In this document: piece after piece, positions 16,277 to 23,615 of the stretch
Layout of the letters: each line of letters opens with the position of its first letter
Position numbering within the stretch: position 1 is the stretch's first letter
NCBI GenBank assembly: GCA_903887415.1
Contig: CAISPO010000038.1
Location: forward strand, 62,001-126,000
Length of the DNA stretch: 64,000 bases
Direction: 5' to 3'
Source of the DNA: an uncultured Bacteroidota bacterium
GTDB taxonomy: Bacteria; Bacteroidota; Bacteroidia; Chitinophagales; Chitinophagaceae
Translations under genes and position numbers: made by a program
The notes under the pieces: model-generated
Seen by the model: only the letters and a program-made list of their open reading frames with translations
What the model was told of the DNA's origin: nothing
The model's database searches: none

Positions 16277-16363
16277 TGCTATTTTAAATACTTGCGCCCT
16301 CAGAGAGAAGGCTATAGCAACTCTGTTACGAGACCTACGTCTCAAACCGGCAACGAACTGAAG

Positions 16364-16381
16364 AATATCAATATTGACATT
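16364..16381. promoter_or_regulatory. Island palindrome site 5 (17/18)
   Basis: AATATCAATATTGACATT has a single change (G to A at position 4). It is 88 bp upstream of the chosen ATG at 16276 and 25 bp after the methyltransferase terminator in the direction of transcription, a position suited to a promoter-proximal operator. Confidence 0.65.
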
Positions 16382-16405
16382 CATGTAGGTAATACAAAAT
16401 AGGAA

Positions 16406-16439
16406 ATACTGGCGGTGCCAAAAGAGACACCACCAGTAT
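16406..16439 (-). terminator. Terminator of methyltransferase gene
   Basis: ATACTGG-x-GGTG (16406-16417) and CACC-x-CCAGTAT (16428-16439) form an 11-pair stem with one mismatch, just after the stop of the methyltransferase. The minus strand then reads TTTCCTATTTTG. It is a good stem with a modest U-tract. Confidence 0.65.
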
Positions 16440-16444
16440 GTATA

Positions 16445-17383
16445 TTATGCTCGCCAAGTAGGAGATTTCATCAGAATTTCGTGAAGGATGTGCCTCATGA
16501 TGGCTTCTGCAAATTGCGGCATGACCATATTACCCATAGTTTTTCTTGCCCTTGTCAACGTTAGAGCGGAAAAGTCGACTCCCGTCATATCAGTTAATAT
16601 CTGGCGTTCACGAATAGTAAGCTTACGCCACCTGCCATCAATATATATCTGTTCGCTGTCGCCGCCAGTCATGGTACCAAATACCTTTTGCCTGCCGTCC
16701 TGTGGCGCTTGTTTGAACTGACCGGAACGATACTTTTCTGCTCCTATTGAAGCAAAGGCAGACTGCTTTGATAGGTCTACTGGCTGTGGTGCAGGTAAAC
16801 TTGCAGGTATTTTGAGGTCTTTTCTTACACCGACTATAACCACCCTGTCGCGAGATTGGAGTGCTCCAAAATTCTCTGCGTTAAGCTCTTGCACTATCCA
16901 ATCATAGTCTGTCATTTTTTTCATTTCATTATATACCAGGTCTCTAAATGGACGCAACTGTTGGGTCATGAACGGAGGTACTTGCTCTATAAAGACAGTT
17001 TTCGGCTTAGCCTCCTCTACTATGCGAAGCATTTCGAGCATGAGCATATTCAGTGGATTGAATACACTCCTTTTACTGCTTATAGAAGTCATACCGAAAC
17101 AAGGGGGGCCACCGACGAGACAGTCAATATCACCTATGTCAATAAGAACCTCAATTAGTTTTAACTCCCGCTTGATGTCGGCAAATGTCAGGTCACAAAC
17201 GTCCGACAAATAAAACGTCTCTTTTAAAGCGTGTATCGCTTTGTTGTAGTTGTGTAAGAAATGTTCTCTTACATCAGGCTCTATGTCTGTTGAGAACGGA
17301 GTATAGAAATCGGTGCGCTGTGCACCGATCTCAATACCACGTACATTCGAAAATAATCCTACTGCTATCGGTTTCTTTTTCAT
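16445..17383 (-). CDS. DNA (cytosine-5) methyltransferase, orphan
   Basis: This 312-aa enzyme transfers a methyl group from S-adenosylmethionine to C5 of cytosine in DNA. Motif I is variant (GLFSNVRGIEIGA, residues 9-21). Motif IV is GGPPCFGMTS with catalytic Cys95. Motif VI is FIEQVPPF with Glu133, where the usual ENV is EQV. Motif VIII is QSRDRVVIVGVR, and motif X is TMGNMVMPQFAEAI. The target-recognition region between VIII and X is short (about 80 residues), so the recognition site cannot be inferred. No restriction endonuclease gene is adjacent, which suggests an orphan (regulatory or anti-restriction) enzyme of the island. It has its own terminator, and the ParB-like gene lies 55 bp upstream in the same direction. 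Confidence 0.85.
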   Translation of the reverse strand: MKKKPIAVGLFSNVRGIEIGAQRTDFYTPFSTDIEPDVREHFLHNYNKAIHALKETFYLSDVCDLTFADIKRELKLIEVLIDIGDIDCLVGGPPCFGMTSISSKRSVFNPLNMLMLEMLRIVEEAKPKTVFIEQVPPFMTQQLRPFRDLVYNEMKKMTDYDWIVQELNAENFGALQSRDRVVIVGVRKDLKIPASLPAPQPVDLSKQSAFASIGAEKYRSGQFKQAPQDGRQKVFGTMTGGDSEQIYIDGRWRKLTIRERQILTDMTGVDFSALTLTRARKTMGNMVMPQFAEAIMRHILHEILMKSPTWRA

Positions 17384-17438
17384 AAATGTTATTTTTTAGA
17401 TAGTTGTTTTGAAGTTGAGTAGATAAAATGATTTGTTC

Positions 17439-18329
17439 TTAAGCGGCTTTCTTTATTACTAATTCTATAAAGCAAGCTTTCTTGTTGGTCTTGAAATCAA
17501 GCCTATGGTATTCAGCGCCGCCCTCGAACACTTCTTTCTTAGATGTGTAGATTGGCTCTATTGCCCTATCGAATAACTGGCCGATTGCATTGCTGCCTGC
17601 CATTATTAAGTCTATCGTCCTGCCATCTTCATACCTGATCTGGATCGATCCAATCGCTTCGCAAGGAACCATGTTACGCTCACCTGCATAGTTGTGCTTT
17701 GGAGCTTTAGGCACGACCGGCGTGGTCGGATTTCCTGTTCCATTGCCTGTTGCGCAAGTCGGCTGGTTTTCTTCCTTGATGATCTGTAAGGCGCCTGTGT
17801 ATGACATCTCCCCGGCATCTATCATGCCTAAAAATTCGGGATGGTTATTGTAGATGGAGAGGTAGCCGTTTATCATGCCATAACTGTAGCCAACGATCGT
17901 CCCGATCTTTGCATCAATGCTATTGCCGGGCACTTCATCCGCCCATACCTTACCAGTTTCGTTCTTGGTCAGGTAGTCGCGGTAATCAACGATCAAGTCG
18001 GCAAGTGATTTCTTGGTCAACCGTTTCCTTACATTGGTCGCACAAATGACTTGTGGTATTTCGTCATCGGCAAGATTTTCGATCACAGTTACCTCGATCT
18101 CTTTTATTCCCTCGGACTTGGCGATGAGAACGAGTTCGTAGTTGCAAAAGACGATACCTGTTCCGGTTACGACAACACCTTTGAGGTAATCCGTCAGGCC
18201 GAACTTGCTCAACTGAGCGATCTCGAAGTCAGACGGCTTATCTATGCCATATTGTTTCAGCATACCTGCCTGTTTCAGGGTTGCAACTTGCATTGTCTTG
18301 GCGCTTACTATGTAGTTTGTCTTTTTCAT
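17439..18329 (-). CDS. ParB/Srx-fold nuclease-like protein
   Basis: This is a 296-aa protein. Residues about 30-120 follow the ParB N-terminal pattern: FGLTDYLKGVVVTGTGIVFC, then NYELVLIAKSEGIKEIEVTV, a DDEIPQVICATNVRKRLTKK segment and LADLIVDYRDYL. Residues 130-190 are helical and may bind DNA, as in ParB HTH regions. A Thr/Pro-rich linker and a C-terminal domain of about 85 residues (MVPCEAIGSIQIRYEDGRTI...) follow. No ParA partner is visible in the window. In mobile elements such proteins act in gene regulation, DNA modification or nicking rather than segregation. Its location within the palindrome array makes it a candidate binder of those sites (inference). Confidence 0.65.
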   Translation of the reverse strand: MKKTNYIVSAKTMQVATLKQAGMLKQYGIDKPSDFEIAQLSKFGLTDYLKGVVVTGTGIVFCNYELVLIAKSEGIKEIEVTVIENLADDEIPQVICATNVRKRLTKKSLADLIVDYRDYLTKNETGKVWADEVPGNSIDAKIGTIVGYSYGMINGYLSIYNNHPEFLGMIDAGEMSYTGALQIIKEENQPTCATGNGTGNPTTPVVPKAPKHNYAGERNMVPCEAIGSIQIRYEDGRTIDLIMAGSNAIGQLFDRAIEPIYTSKKEVFEGGAEYHRLDFKTNKKACFIELVIKKAA

Positions 18330-18469
18330 AAATTTCTATTTTGAGTTGTTTTTGAATTTGTTTAGGCATGAGCTTGCCCGTTACGGTTCGATTTCATTTT
18401 TTTTCGAGCCGCTTATTTTTGTTTGTGTTGGTACGTATTACTTAGCCTGGTGTAGTTCGATCAGTTGAA

Positions 18470-18625
18470 TCAGGATGAGTCAATCGCTTTTATACCGGCA
18501 TCGAACAGCTTCATTATAGGTACAGATTTTTCACCTGCACTTTTAGTTATCAATATCGACATCAGGGCCGCTATCATAACTTCAATGGGCAAAATGGTAT
18601 TTATTATATGGAGTTGATTGTTCAT
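18470..18625 (-). CDS. Possible 51-aa protein
   Basis: A short frame runs from ATG 18625-18623 to TGA 18472-18470 and encodes MNNQLHIINTILPIEVMIAA, LMSILITKSAGEKSVPIMKL, FDAGIKAIDSS. Its 5' leader (AACGAAATTT before the ATG) resembles the leader of the ParB-like gene (ATAGAAATTT before its ATG). It has a hydrophobic helix at residues 14-27. Weak palindrome site 6 lies inside this frame. The leader similarity and composition suggest a real small gene, but no homologue is known to me. Confidence 0.45.
   Translation of the reverse strand: MNNQLHIINTILPIEVMIAALMSILITKSAGEKSVPIMKLFDAGIKAIDSS
18546..18563. promoter_or_regulatory. Island palindrome site 6 (13/18)
   Basis: TATCAATATCGACAT keeps the centre of the palindrome but has five changes over 18 bp. 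It falls inside the possible 51-aa gene, so it may be a chance similarity rather than a functional site. Confidence 0.3.
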
Positions 18626-18714
18626 AAATTTCGTTTTGGGCAATGCTTTTCCTGTTTACCTTCCGGTATGAATTTGTGAATCGTGCTTATGGAGTATTAG
18701 TGCGCTTTTACGGC

Positions 18715-19176
18715 CTATGCTGCCATAGATGGATAAAGCATTGTTGGTAATGGGATGATTTTATGAAGTGGCCTTATTATAATAGTGTTGCTCTTGAATG
18801 ATGTGTTGATGAGCTTAACCTTTAATTCCTGGGCCTGGACGCTTATAGGTTTTATGGACGTTTTCTTAAGAGGCATTTTGATCGATTTGGTTGCCTTAGT
18901 TACCTTAATGGGTGTAGGTTGACTCACGACCGCTGTGGCAATAGAAGTGGATTCCTTATAGTAGATAACGATTACCAGTTTGCCGGCCTCAGGACGACCG
19001 AACTCCTTTATTTTTGCTTTGAAGAACGGATTACTATAATAGAGGTGAAGGGCATCTTCCGTTTTGATTTCTGGTTTTTCTAAGCCATGCTGCTTAGCGA
19101 GACGGTTCTGGAATGCGATCTCTTTTTTGGCCGATGTCTTGTTGTAAAAACCTCTAACGATTGTGACATTTTTCAT
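18715..19176 (-). CDS. Basic hypothetical island protein
   Basis: This is a 153-aa protein starting MKNVTIVRGFYNKTSAKKEI. The N-terminal half is alpha/beta (FQNRLAKQHGLEKPEIKTED, then FGRPEAGKLVIVIYYKEST). The C-terminal half is a Lys/Thr/Ile/Pro-rich basic tail (KVTKATKSIKMPLKKTSIKP), which could bind nucleic acid non-specifically. It has no signal peptide and no recognised family. Its leader (AACTGATTATTATG on the minus strand) is AT-rich, like those of the neighbouring minus-strand genes. It is divergent from the transposase-derived gene at 19341. Confidence 0.55.
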   Translation of the reverse strand: MKNVTIVRGFYNKTSAKKEIAFQNRLAKQHGLEKPEIKTEDALHLYYSNPFFKAKIKEFGRPEAGKLVIVIYYKESTSIATAVVSQPTPIKVTKATKSIKMPLKKTSIKPISVQAQELKVKLINTSFKSNTIIIRPLHKIIPLPTMLYPSMAA

Positions 19177-19293
19177 AATAAATCAGTTGTGTTTTTAAAT
19201 TTTGTTGCTTGCGCCGAAGGCATTGTTGAATTGCGCAACGAAGATCATAACGAATTCCTAAAGACTGGAAACGTTTCAGGGGTATATAGGCGT

Positions 19294-19325
19294 TTTGGTA
19301 TCCCTATTTGTATTTTGTAGCTTTG
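19294..19325 (+). promoter_or_regulatory. Bacteroidota-type promoter TTTG-N20-TAGCTTTG
   Basis: A TTTG -33 element (19294-19297) and a perfect TAnnTTTG -7 element TAGCTTTG (19318-19325) are separated by 20 bp. This places the transcript start about 10 bp before ATG 19341, supporting that ATG rather than the upstream ATG at 19308 inside the promoter. Confidence 0.75.
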
Positions 19326-19340
19326 CTGCATAATTATATT

Positions 19341-20132
19341 ATGACCACATCTGCTGGCACATCGGACATAGCCCTTATTAATGCTTACGAGGAAATTGCA
19401 GCTTACAAGTGGGGCGATACATTCTCTTGCAGGAAGTGCGGCTGTGAAAAGTTCTTTCCAGGAAAGAAACCATCTTCAAGGCGATGTTCAAGATGTAAAA
19501 CATTAGAAAGCGTGACGGCACATACTGCCTTTCATAAACTAAGGATGCCTATACCGGTGGCCTTGGACATCATCAAACAGATAACTGGCGGCAAGGCAAG
19601 GCCAATGTCATATAGCTTAGTGAAAGAAATAGTAGAGAGGTATGGTATCAAGATGAGGCAGAAGACCTACTGGGATTTTATCAAGAAGATAATGCTGCTG
19701 ACGGCAGAAGAGCAGATGTTCAACACGAAACTTACGGTATTCAAAGTAGACTTCGGCAGTTATAACATTTTGCTCTTCAGAGGAAAGACCGATAACGGGG
19801 AAAGGTATTTCGCTTGCGTATATAAAGGAAGTGAAGAAAAAATGTACAAGACTATCGACTGGTACTGTCTGCCGGATACCCCAAAGGTCATCGCCACAGG
19901 TAAAATGAAAACGAGCAGAGAATATGTTTTTGAAATAGTCTACCGCGATACCGGCGCCAGGAGTTACGACCTATATGAAGAAATGCTCGAACTATGGTCT
20001 TGGCTTTCCGGCATACATCCGGTAAAATCCACGGAAGACAACATCCAAATGTATCTGGACGCTTTCACGTTCGCTATAAATGGAAACGGCTACGACCGCC
20101 TGATGAACATCCTCGTCGCCGATAGGAATTAA
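19341..20132 (+). CDS. Transposase-derived zinc-ribbon protein (IS1595/ISXO2-like)
   Basis: This is a 263-aa protein from ATG 19341. Residues about 28-75 form a zinc ribbon, CRKCGCEKFFPGKKPSSRRC followed by SRC and a TAHTAFHKLRMPIPVAL segment, as in the N-terminus of IS1595/ISXO2 transposases. The remainder has the length and final motif (IQMYLDAFTFAINGNG) of that family. However, the DDE-type landmarks I expect (E/D-x-D-E-x-x-x-GG, TDG-x-x-Y, H-x-N-x-x-E) are not evident: only VFKVDFGSYN remains at the first site. A catalytically dead, possibly domesticated transposase acting as a DNA-binding protein is the best reading. It has a strong promoter of its own, and no terminal inverted repeats were found around it. 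Confidence 0.65.
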   Translation: MTTSAGTSDIALINAYEEIAAYKWGDTFSCRKCGCEKFFPGKKPSSRRCSRCKTLESVTAHTAFHKLRMPIPVALDIIKQITGGKARPMSYSLVKEIVERYGIKMRQKTYWDFIKKIMLLTAEEQMFNTKLTVFKVDFGSYNILLFRGKTDNGERYFACVYKGSEEKMYKTIDWYCLPDTPKVIATGKMKTSREYVFEIVYRDTGARSYDLYEEMLELWSWLSGIHPVKSTEDNIQMYLDAFTFAINGNGYDRLMNILVADRN

Positions 20133-20162
20133 GATACCATCTATAAGCGGCATGTATCGTTC

Positions 20163-20180
20163 AATGTCAATATTGACATT
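20163..20180. promoter_or_regulatory. Island palindrome site 7 (perfect)
   Basis: AATGTCAATATTGACATT is an exact 18-bp palindrome and the reference for the family. It is intergenic, 31 bp after the zinc-ribbon gene and about 300 bp before the integrase ATG. Confidence 0.75.
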
Positions 20181-20346
20181 CGCGGCTTTTTTATACCATA
20201 TATCAATCCTTAGTCCGCTCCTGGATGCACTTGGCTATTCCAGGAATATGGAAATATGTACACTTTTCCTTGTATCGCCATTCCGCAAAATCTTTAACGA
20301 ATCTACAGCATAGATCAGGGGGACCGGGAATCTAAATCGGCGCATC

Positions 20347-20366
20347 TTCGGTATGAACATACCGAA
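20347..20366. promoter_or_regulatory. Inverted repeat upstream of integrase
   Basis: TTCGGTATG and CATACCGAA form perfect 9-bp arms around a 2-nt loop, about 115 bp before the integrase ATG. There is no T-run after it, so an operator or integrase/excisionase site is more likely than a terminator. Confidence 0.5.
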
Positions 20367-20480
20367 AAATGATAACGAAGCAATCAACCATCCAAATCCG
20401 GGGAGCAAAAAGTTATCTCCGCTTTTCGCCTCGCACTAAACAGATTACCGGCATATTCACGAAACATTAAACGAAGGGAG

Positions 20481-21716
20481 ATGAAAGACAAGAATTATTC
20501 GGTTAATATTTACTGGGACAAGCGCTATCCGAAAGTTGGTACTGAGCTTTGCCCAATACAACTCTTCGTAAATATCAACGGCTTGCAATTCAAGGTCAGC
20601 TTAAAATTATATTCCTCGAGCGAAGATTATATAGCCGCAATGAGGGGCAGAGGCGGGAGCCTTGATATAAAGGAACTTCGTAAGCAGATCAACGATTACA
20701 AAGACAAAGCAGAGAAAATACTTGAACGCCTGCCTAACCCATCGAGGGAAACGTTTAACCGGCTTTTCAAGTCAGAGACTGATCTTTTTGCTTCAAACAA
20801 AACGGACGTTTCTTTTTTGTTCGGCGAGTACATAAGAACATGCGAGGAGGAGGATCGGATAAAAACGGCGCTCAATTTAAAAGCAGCGCTCAACTCTTTT
20901 AAAAAATTCAGGCCGAAGTTGTTCTTGGAAGATATAGACGAGGCTTTTTTAAAAGGATACAGGCGCTGGATGGAAAACCAGGGCAACTCTGCGACTACGG
21001 CGCAAATCTACATGAGGAACCTGCGATCTATATTCAATAAGGCTATCAAGGATGGATACATTTCAGAGAAGCACTACCCCTTTCGTAATTATACAATTGG
21101 CACGACGGCAAAATCGAAAAGTGTCTTGTATTCTGAACAACTAAAGGCGCTATGGGAGTATGAGCCGTCCGGTTTGAGGGAACGCAGGGCTAAAGACTAT
21201 TGGTTCTTCTGCTACCTCTGTAACGGGATGAACTTCAAGGACGCGGTTTACTTGAAGTATAAGGATATGAAAGGCGAAAATATTTCCTTCGTTCGCGAGA
21301 AGACCAAGCACACGAATACTGTTTCGGAGAAAGCAATCAAAGTATACCTTCACGATGAGATCAGGCGTATAATCGAGGCATGGGGAAACAAGGACGGCAA
21401 GCCGGACGAACACATCTTCCCTATGCTCAACGGTTGCAAGACTGCTATCGAGCGAGAGAAGAGGAGGAAGACGCACCAGCGATTGACGAATAGGATGCTG
21501 AACGGCATAGGTGTAAAGCTGGGGTTTGAAGAACGGCTTGTATTGAACCTGGCTCGTCATAGTTTCGCTACACACTTGAAACTTGCAGGTACGCCCGTTT
21601 CATTTATCACGGATGCGTTAGGCCACTCAAGCGGCAAGACCACCGAGCACTATCTTAAATCCATCCCGGACGAAAAATATAAAGCGATTTCGGACAGCTT
21701 ACTGAGCTTTAAATGA
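20481..21716 (+). CDS. Tyrosine recombinase / integrase
   Basis: This 411-aa site-specific recombinase would integrate and excise the island. Residues 1-95 are an arm-binding-type N-terminus. Residues about 105-205 are the SAM-like core-binding domain (FLFGEYIRTCEEEDRIKTAL...). The catalytic domain follows, with the family-typical YLCNGMNFKDAVYLKYKDM box. Arg359 (LARHSFATHL), His382 (LGHSS) and the nucleophile Tyr391 (EHYLKS) are visible. In this Bacteroidota group the first Arg box reads xGMNFKD rather than SGxR, as seen here. The gene is about 1.9 kb from the tRNA(CAU) 3' end, which is a plausible attachment site. An 82-aa ORF follows after 6 bp. Confidence 0.9.
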   Translation: MKDKNYSVNIYWDKRYPKVGTELCPIQLFVNINGLQFKVSLKLYSSSEDYIAAMRGRGGSLDIKELRKQINDYKDKAEKILERLPNPSRETFNRLFKSETDLFASNKTDVSFLFGEYIRTCEEEDRIKTALNLKAALNSFKKFRPKLFLEDIDEAFLKGYRRWMENQGNSATTAQIYMRNLRSIFNKAIKDGYISEKHYPFRNYTIGTTAKSKSVLYSEQLKALWEYEPSGLRERRAKDYWFFCYLCNGMNFKDAVYLKYKDMKGENISFVREKTKHTNTVSEKAIKVYLHDEIRRIIEAWGNKDGKPDEHIFPMLNGCKTAIEREKRRKTHQRLTNRMLNGIGVKLGFEERLVLNLARHSFATHLKLAGTPVSFITDALGHSSGKTTEHYLKSIPDEKYKAISDSLLSFK

Positions 21717-21722
21717 ACACTC

Positions 21723-21971
21723 ATGATACAGGAAGTAAAAACGGTTGAAGACGTGCGTACATTTTTCAACGAGCTGCAGGCCGAACGCTTGAACTTTCAG
21801 CCGGACGATGATTTCGCGGACTACGTCAACTACAAGACGAACGAACAAACCTACACAGAGCAGGAGGCCGCAGAGCGCAATCGGTTGTTAACTCAATCCT
21901 TCGAGGTCTGTGAGCGCTTGGGTGAAGATATATACGATGTGTGTATAGAAATATTCATGAAGGACTTCTAA
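21723..21971 (+). CDS. Small acidic protein downstream of integrase
   Basis: This is an 82-aa, strongly acidic, all-helical protein (MIQEVKTVEDVRTFFNELQA...; ends CIEIFMKDF). It starts 6 bp after the integrase stop, so the two genes almost certainly form one transcript. Its small size and position suggest an excisionase or integration cofactor, but no HTH or basic surface is evident, so this is speculation. No family is recognised. Confidence 0.6.
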   Translation: MIQEVKTVEDVRTFFNELQAERLNFQPDDDFADYVNYKTNEQTYTEQEAAERNRLLTQSFEVCERLGEDIYDVCIEIFMKDF

Positions 21972-22311
21972 GCCTACCCGCCCGAGAATTGAACGCATTA
22001 AGATATATCAACAGTTCTCTTTGTCCTGCTCCCATCTCTCAAATACATACAATAAACGCCCATAACAAGCACTTTGGGCAATCTCGATGTAGCATTTAGT
22101 GCAAGTTTTAGTGCAAGTTCTATAATTTAGTGCGGATAGATTGTGACGAAATCCTTTGCTGCCTTGCTTCTCGGCATGTTTTGATGTGGAGTAGCACCCC
22201 TGATTGTAAGTCAGACAGGCGCTATTCGTATACAATAGAATTACAGTATTGCGGCATGTGCATGACTTATTATTCAAACGCTATAAAATGGATTGTAGTA
22301 TCCTATAACGC
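21972..22311. other. Intergenic region with TTTAGTGC direct repeats
   Basis: This is the 3'-3' gap between the integrase operon and the DDE transposase gene. Its main content is three TTTAGTGC units (22095-22133). No coding frame is convincing. The sequence right after 21971 is not a clear terminator. Confidence 0.5.
22095..22133 (+). repeat. TTTAGTGC iterons, left group
   Basis: Two tandem 12-bp units TTTAGTGCAAGT begin at 22095 and 22107, and a third TTTAGTGC lies at 22126-22133. Two related units lie in the same orientation at 23523-23542, on the other side of the DDE transposase gene. Direct rather than inverted arrangement argues against simple transposon ends and fits integrase arm-type sites. 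Confidence 0.55.
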
Positions 22312-23403
22312 TTAATTCGCTGTACAACTGCTTTTCATTCTCGTTGATTCATCCCTGATATTACAACTCAATAATCGGTTCTGGCATAGACGGATTAGTT
22401 TGGCTTCGTACATTTTATCCCTTATGCCAGTATCTTCATACGTCACACCGGTAATGACTTCATTCGGAGATAAGGTCTGCAACACTGGTAACCTGAGATT
22501 ATTAAAGTAATCAACCATTTTAGGTAATTGCTCTTCAAGGTTCTCGAACGACTTTGCTTTGAACCGTCTCAATATTATTTGCTTGAACTTCTTGTTCCAG
22601 GCCTCGATCATATTGTTGCTCGTCTCCGTTCTATAGTTTGCTACTATCCTCGTTATACTTACTGTCTTATCTTTTAAAAGTTCGTTAACATAACCATGAT
22701 TCTCAGGGCCGTCATCGCTATACAGCTCGAACGGTTTAAAATGGAGTTTGTACTTCGATATTACAGCCATGAGGTTATTAGCTACTACCATAGACTTACT
22801 GGAATATGAAGGTACTGCTCCTAATACTGTCCTTGAATAGTTATCCATTATAAAATGCACATACACTCTTTCTCCATTAAGGCACCTGAACGTTGTGCTA
22901 TCCATATGTAGTATTTCAAACGCTCTTTCTGCACGAATGACTGATTTTACCGGTCGCTTTTTTTCATGAATTATTCGCTTGCCTCGTATTTGCCGGACAT
23001 ATTTATAAAACGTGGCCTTGGATATATACAGCCCATCCCGGTGTGCATCAGCCCAGATATGATTTATCGGCAAATTTTCATACTTGCTATCGGACAAGTA
23101 TTTTCTGATGAGTTGTTGTTCTGACAGACACAATTGAGTAGGGCATAGTTTCAAACAGTATTTTGATGATGAAAGCCCACATCTGCCGGCAACCTGTAGC
23201 CTGAAGACTTTCTGGTTAGTAAGCTTTAGTTGTTTGTTGATTACTTCTACCGGCAGGAAGTTCTTTGCTACTTCATAAGACTCGATGAGCTTATCTTTGG
23301 AAACATCTATCATTTGTTTTCGCTTGCCAGAGCTATCGATCAACTCGTTCAGACAGTCAATCAAAACAAGCAAACCTTCATAAGAGTATAGGTCTTCATT
23401 CAT
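22312..23403 (-). CDS. DDE transposase with integrase core (rve-type)
   Basis: This is a 363-aa transposase. Residues 60-145 hold helical DNA-binding segments (e.g. GLYISKATFYKYVRQIRGKR). Residues 160-280 are an RNase-H-fold integrase core with Asp168 (HMDST), Asp230 or Asp231 (YSDDGPEN) and Glu267 (NNMIEAWN), about 35 residues after the second Asp, so the catalytic triad looks intact. The end is NNLRLPVLQTLSPNEVITGV, as in IS3/IS481-like enzymes. It is a single full-length frame, so the element could be active. Clear terminal inverted repeats were not found by eye. A perfect island palindrome lies 70 bp upstream of its ATG. Confidence 0.8.
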   Translation of the reverse strand: MNEDLYSYEGLLVLIDCLNELIDSSGKRKQMIDVSKDKLIESYEVAKNFLPVEVINKQLKLTNQKVFRLQVAGRCGLSSSKYCLKLCPTQLCLSEQQLIRKYLSDSKYENLPINHIWADAHRDGLYISKATFYKYVRQIRGKRIIHEKKRPVKSVIRAERAFEILHMDSTTFRCLNGERVYVHFIMDNYSRTVLGAVPSYSSKSMVVANNLMAVISKYKLHFKPFELYSDDGPENHGYVNELLKDKTVSITRIVANYRTETSNNMIEAWNKKFKQIILRRFKAKSFENLEEQLPKMVDYFNNLRLPVLQTLSPNEVITGVTYEDTGIRDKMYEAKLIRLCQNRLLSCNIRDESTRMKSSCTAN

Positions 23404-23472
23404 CTTTTTAATATCAATGGTTCATATTAAGCTCAGTTGGTTTGAGCACCATGTAAAAACAACTCATTGCAA

Positions 23473-23490
23473 AATGTCAATATTGACATT
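23473..23490. promoter_or_regulatory. Island palindrome site 8 (perfect)
   Basis: This is a second exact AATGTCAATATTGACATT. It is intergenic, 70 bp upstream of the transposase ATG (minus strand) and about 125 bp from the tRNA 3' end. It is the last copy towards the island border. Confidence 0.75.
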
Positions 23491-23522
23491 GCGACTTTAG
23501 CAAAATGGAAGTTCGACGGCAC

Positions 23523-23542
23523 TTTAGTGCGAGTTTCAGTGC
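23523..23542 (+). repeat. TTTAGTGC iterons, right group
   Basis: TTTAGTGC (23523-23530) is followed by GAG and the variant TTTCAGTGC (23534-23542). They have the same orientation as the left group at 22095-22133 and lie 74 bp from the tRNA 3' end. Confidence 0.5.
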
Positions 23543-23561
23543 GGCTAAAATCTCTTAAAAG

Positions 23562-23594
23562 TAAAAAGGAGTCACATTTGTTATGCAACTCCTT
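23562..23594 (-). terminator. Terminator downstream of tRNA
   Basis: On the minus strand AAGGAGT (23594-23588) pairs with ACTCCTT (23572-23566), followed by TTTACTTTT. It is 22 bp beyond the tRNA 3' end, so it would end the tRNA transcript. Confidence 0.7.
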
Positions 23595-23615
23595 GTTTAC
23601 CAATCGTTTAAACTG

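Larger units (their letters stand above)
20133..20480. other. Intergenic region upstream of integrase
   Basis: This 348-bp gap contains a perfect island palindrome (20163-20180) close behind the stop of the zinc-ribbon gene and a 9-bp hairpin at 20347-20366. No gene longer than about 20 codons is supported. It probably holds the integrase promoter, but no TAnnTTTG box is clear. Confidence 0.5.

Noticed and set aside
16277-16384. N-terminal extension of the hypothetical gene at 15809-16276
   Set aside because: The first codons MNVNIDI are a translation of palindrome site 5, and the extension is Arg-rich and unlike the rest; ATG 16276 is preferred.
12482-18329. A recognised anti-phage defence system or toxin-antitoxin pair
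   Set aside because: No nuclease, helicase, retron, CBASS, Gabija or toxin-like gene could be recognised; the only modification gene is an orphan methyltransferase.
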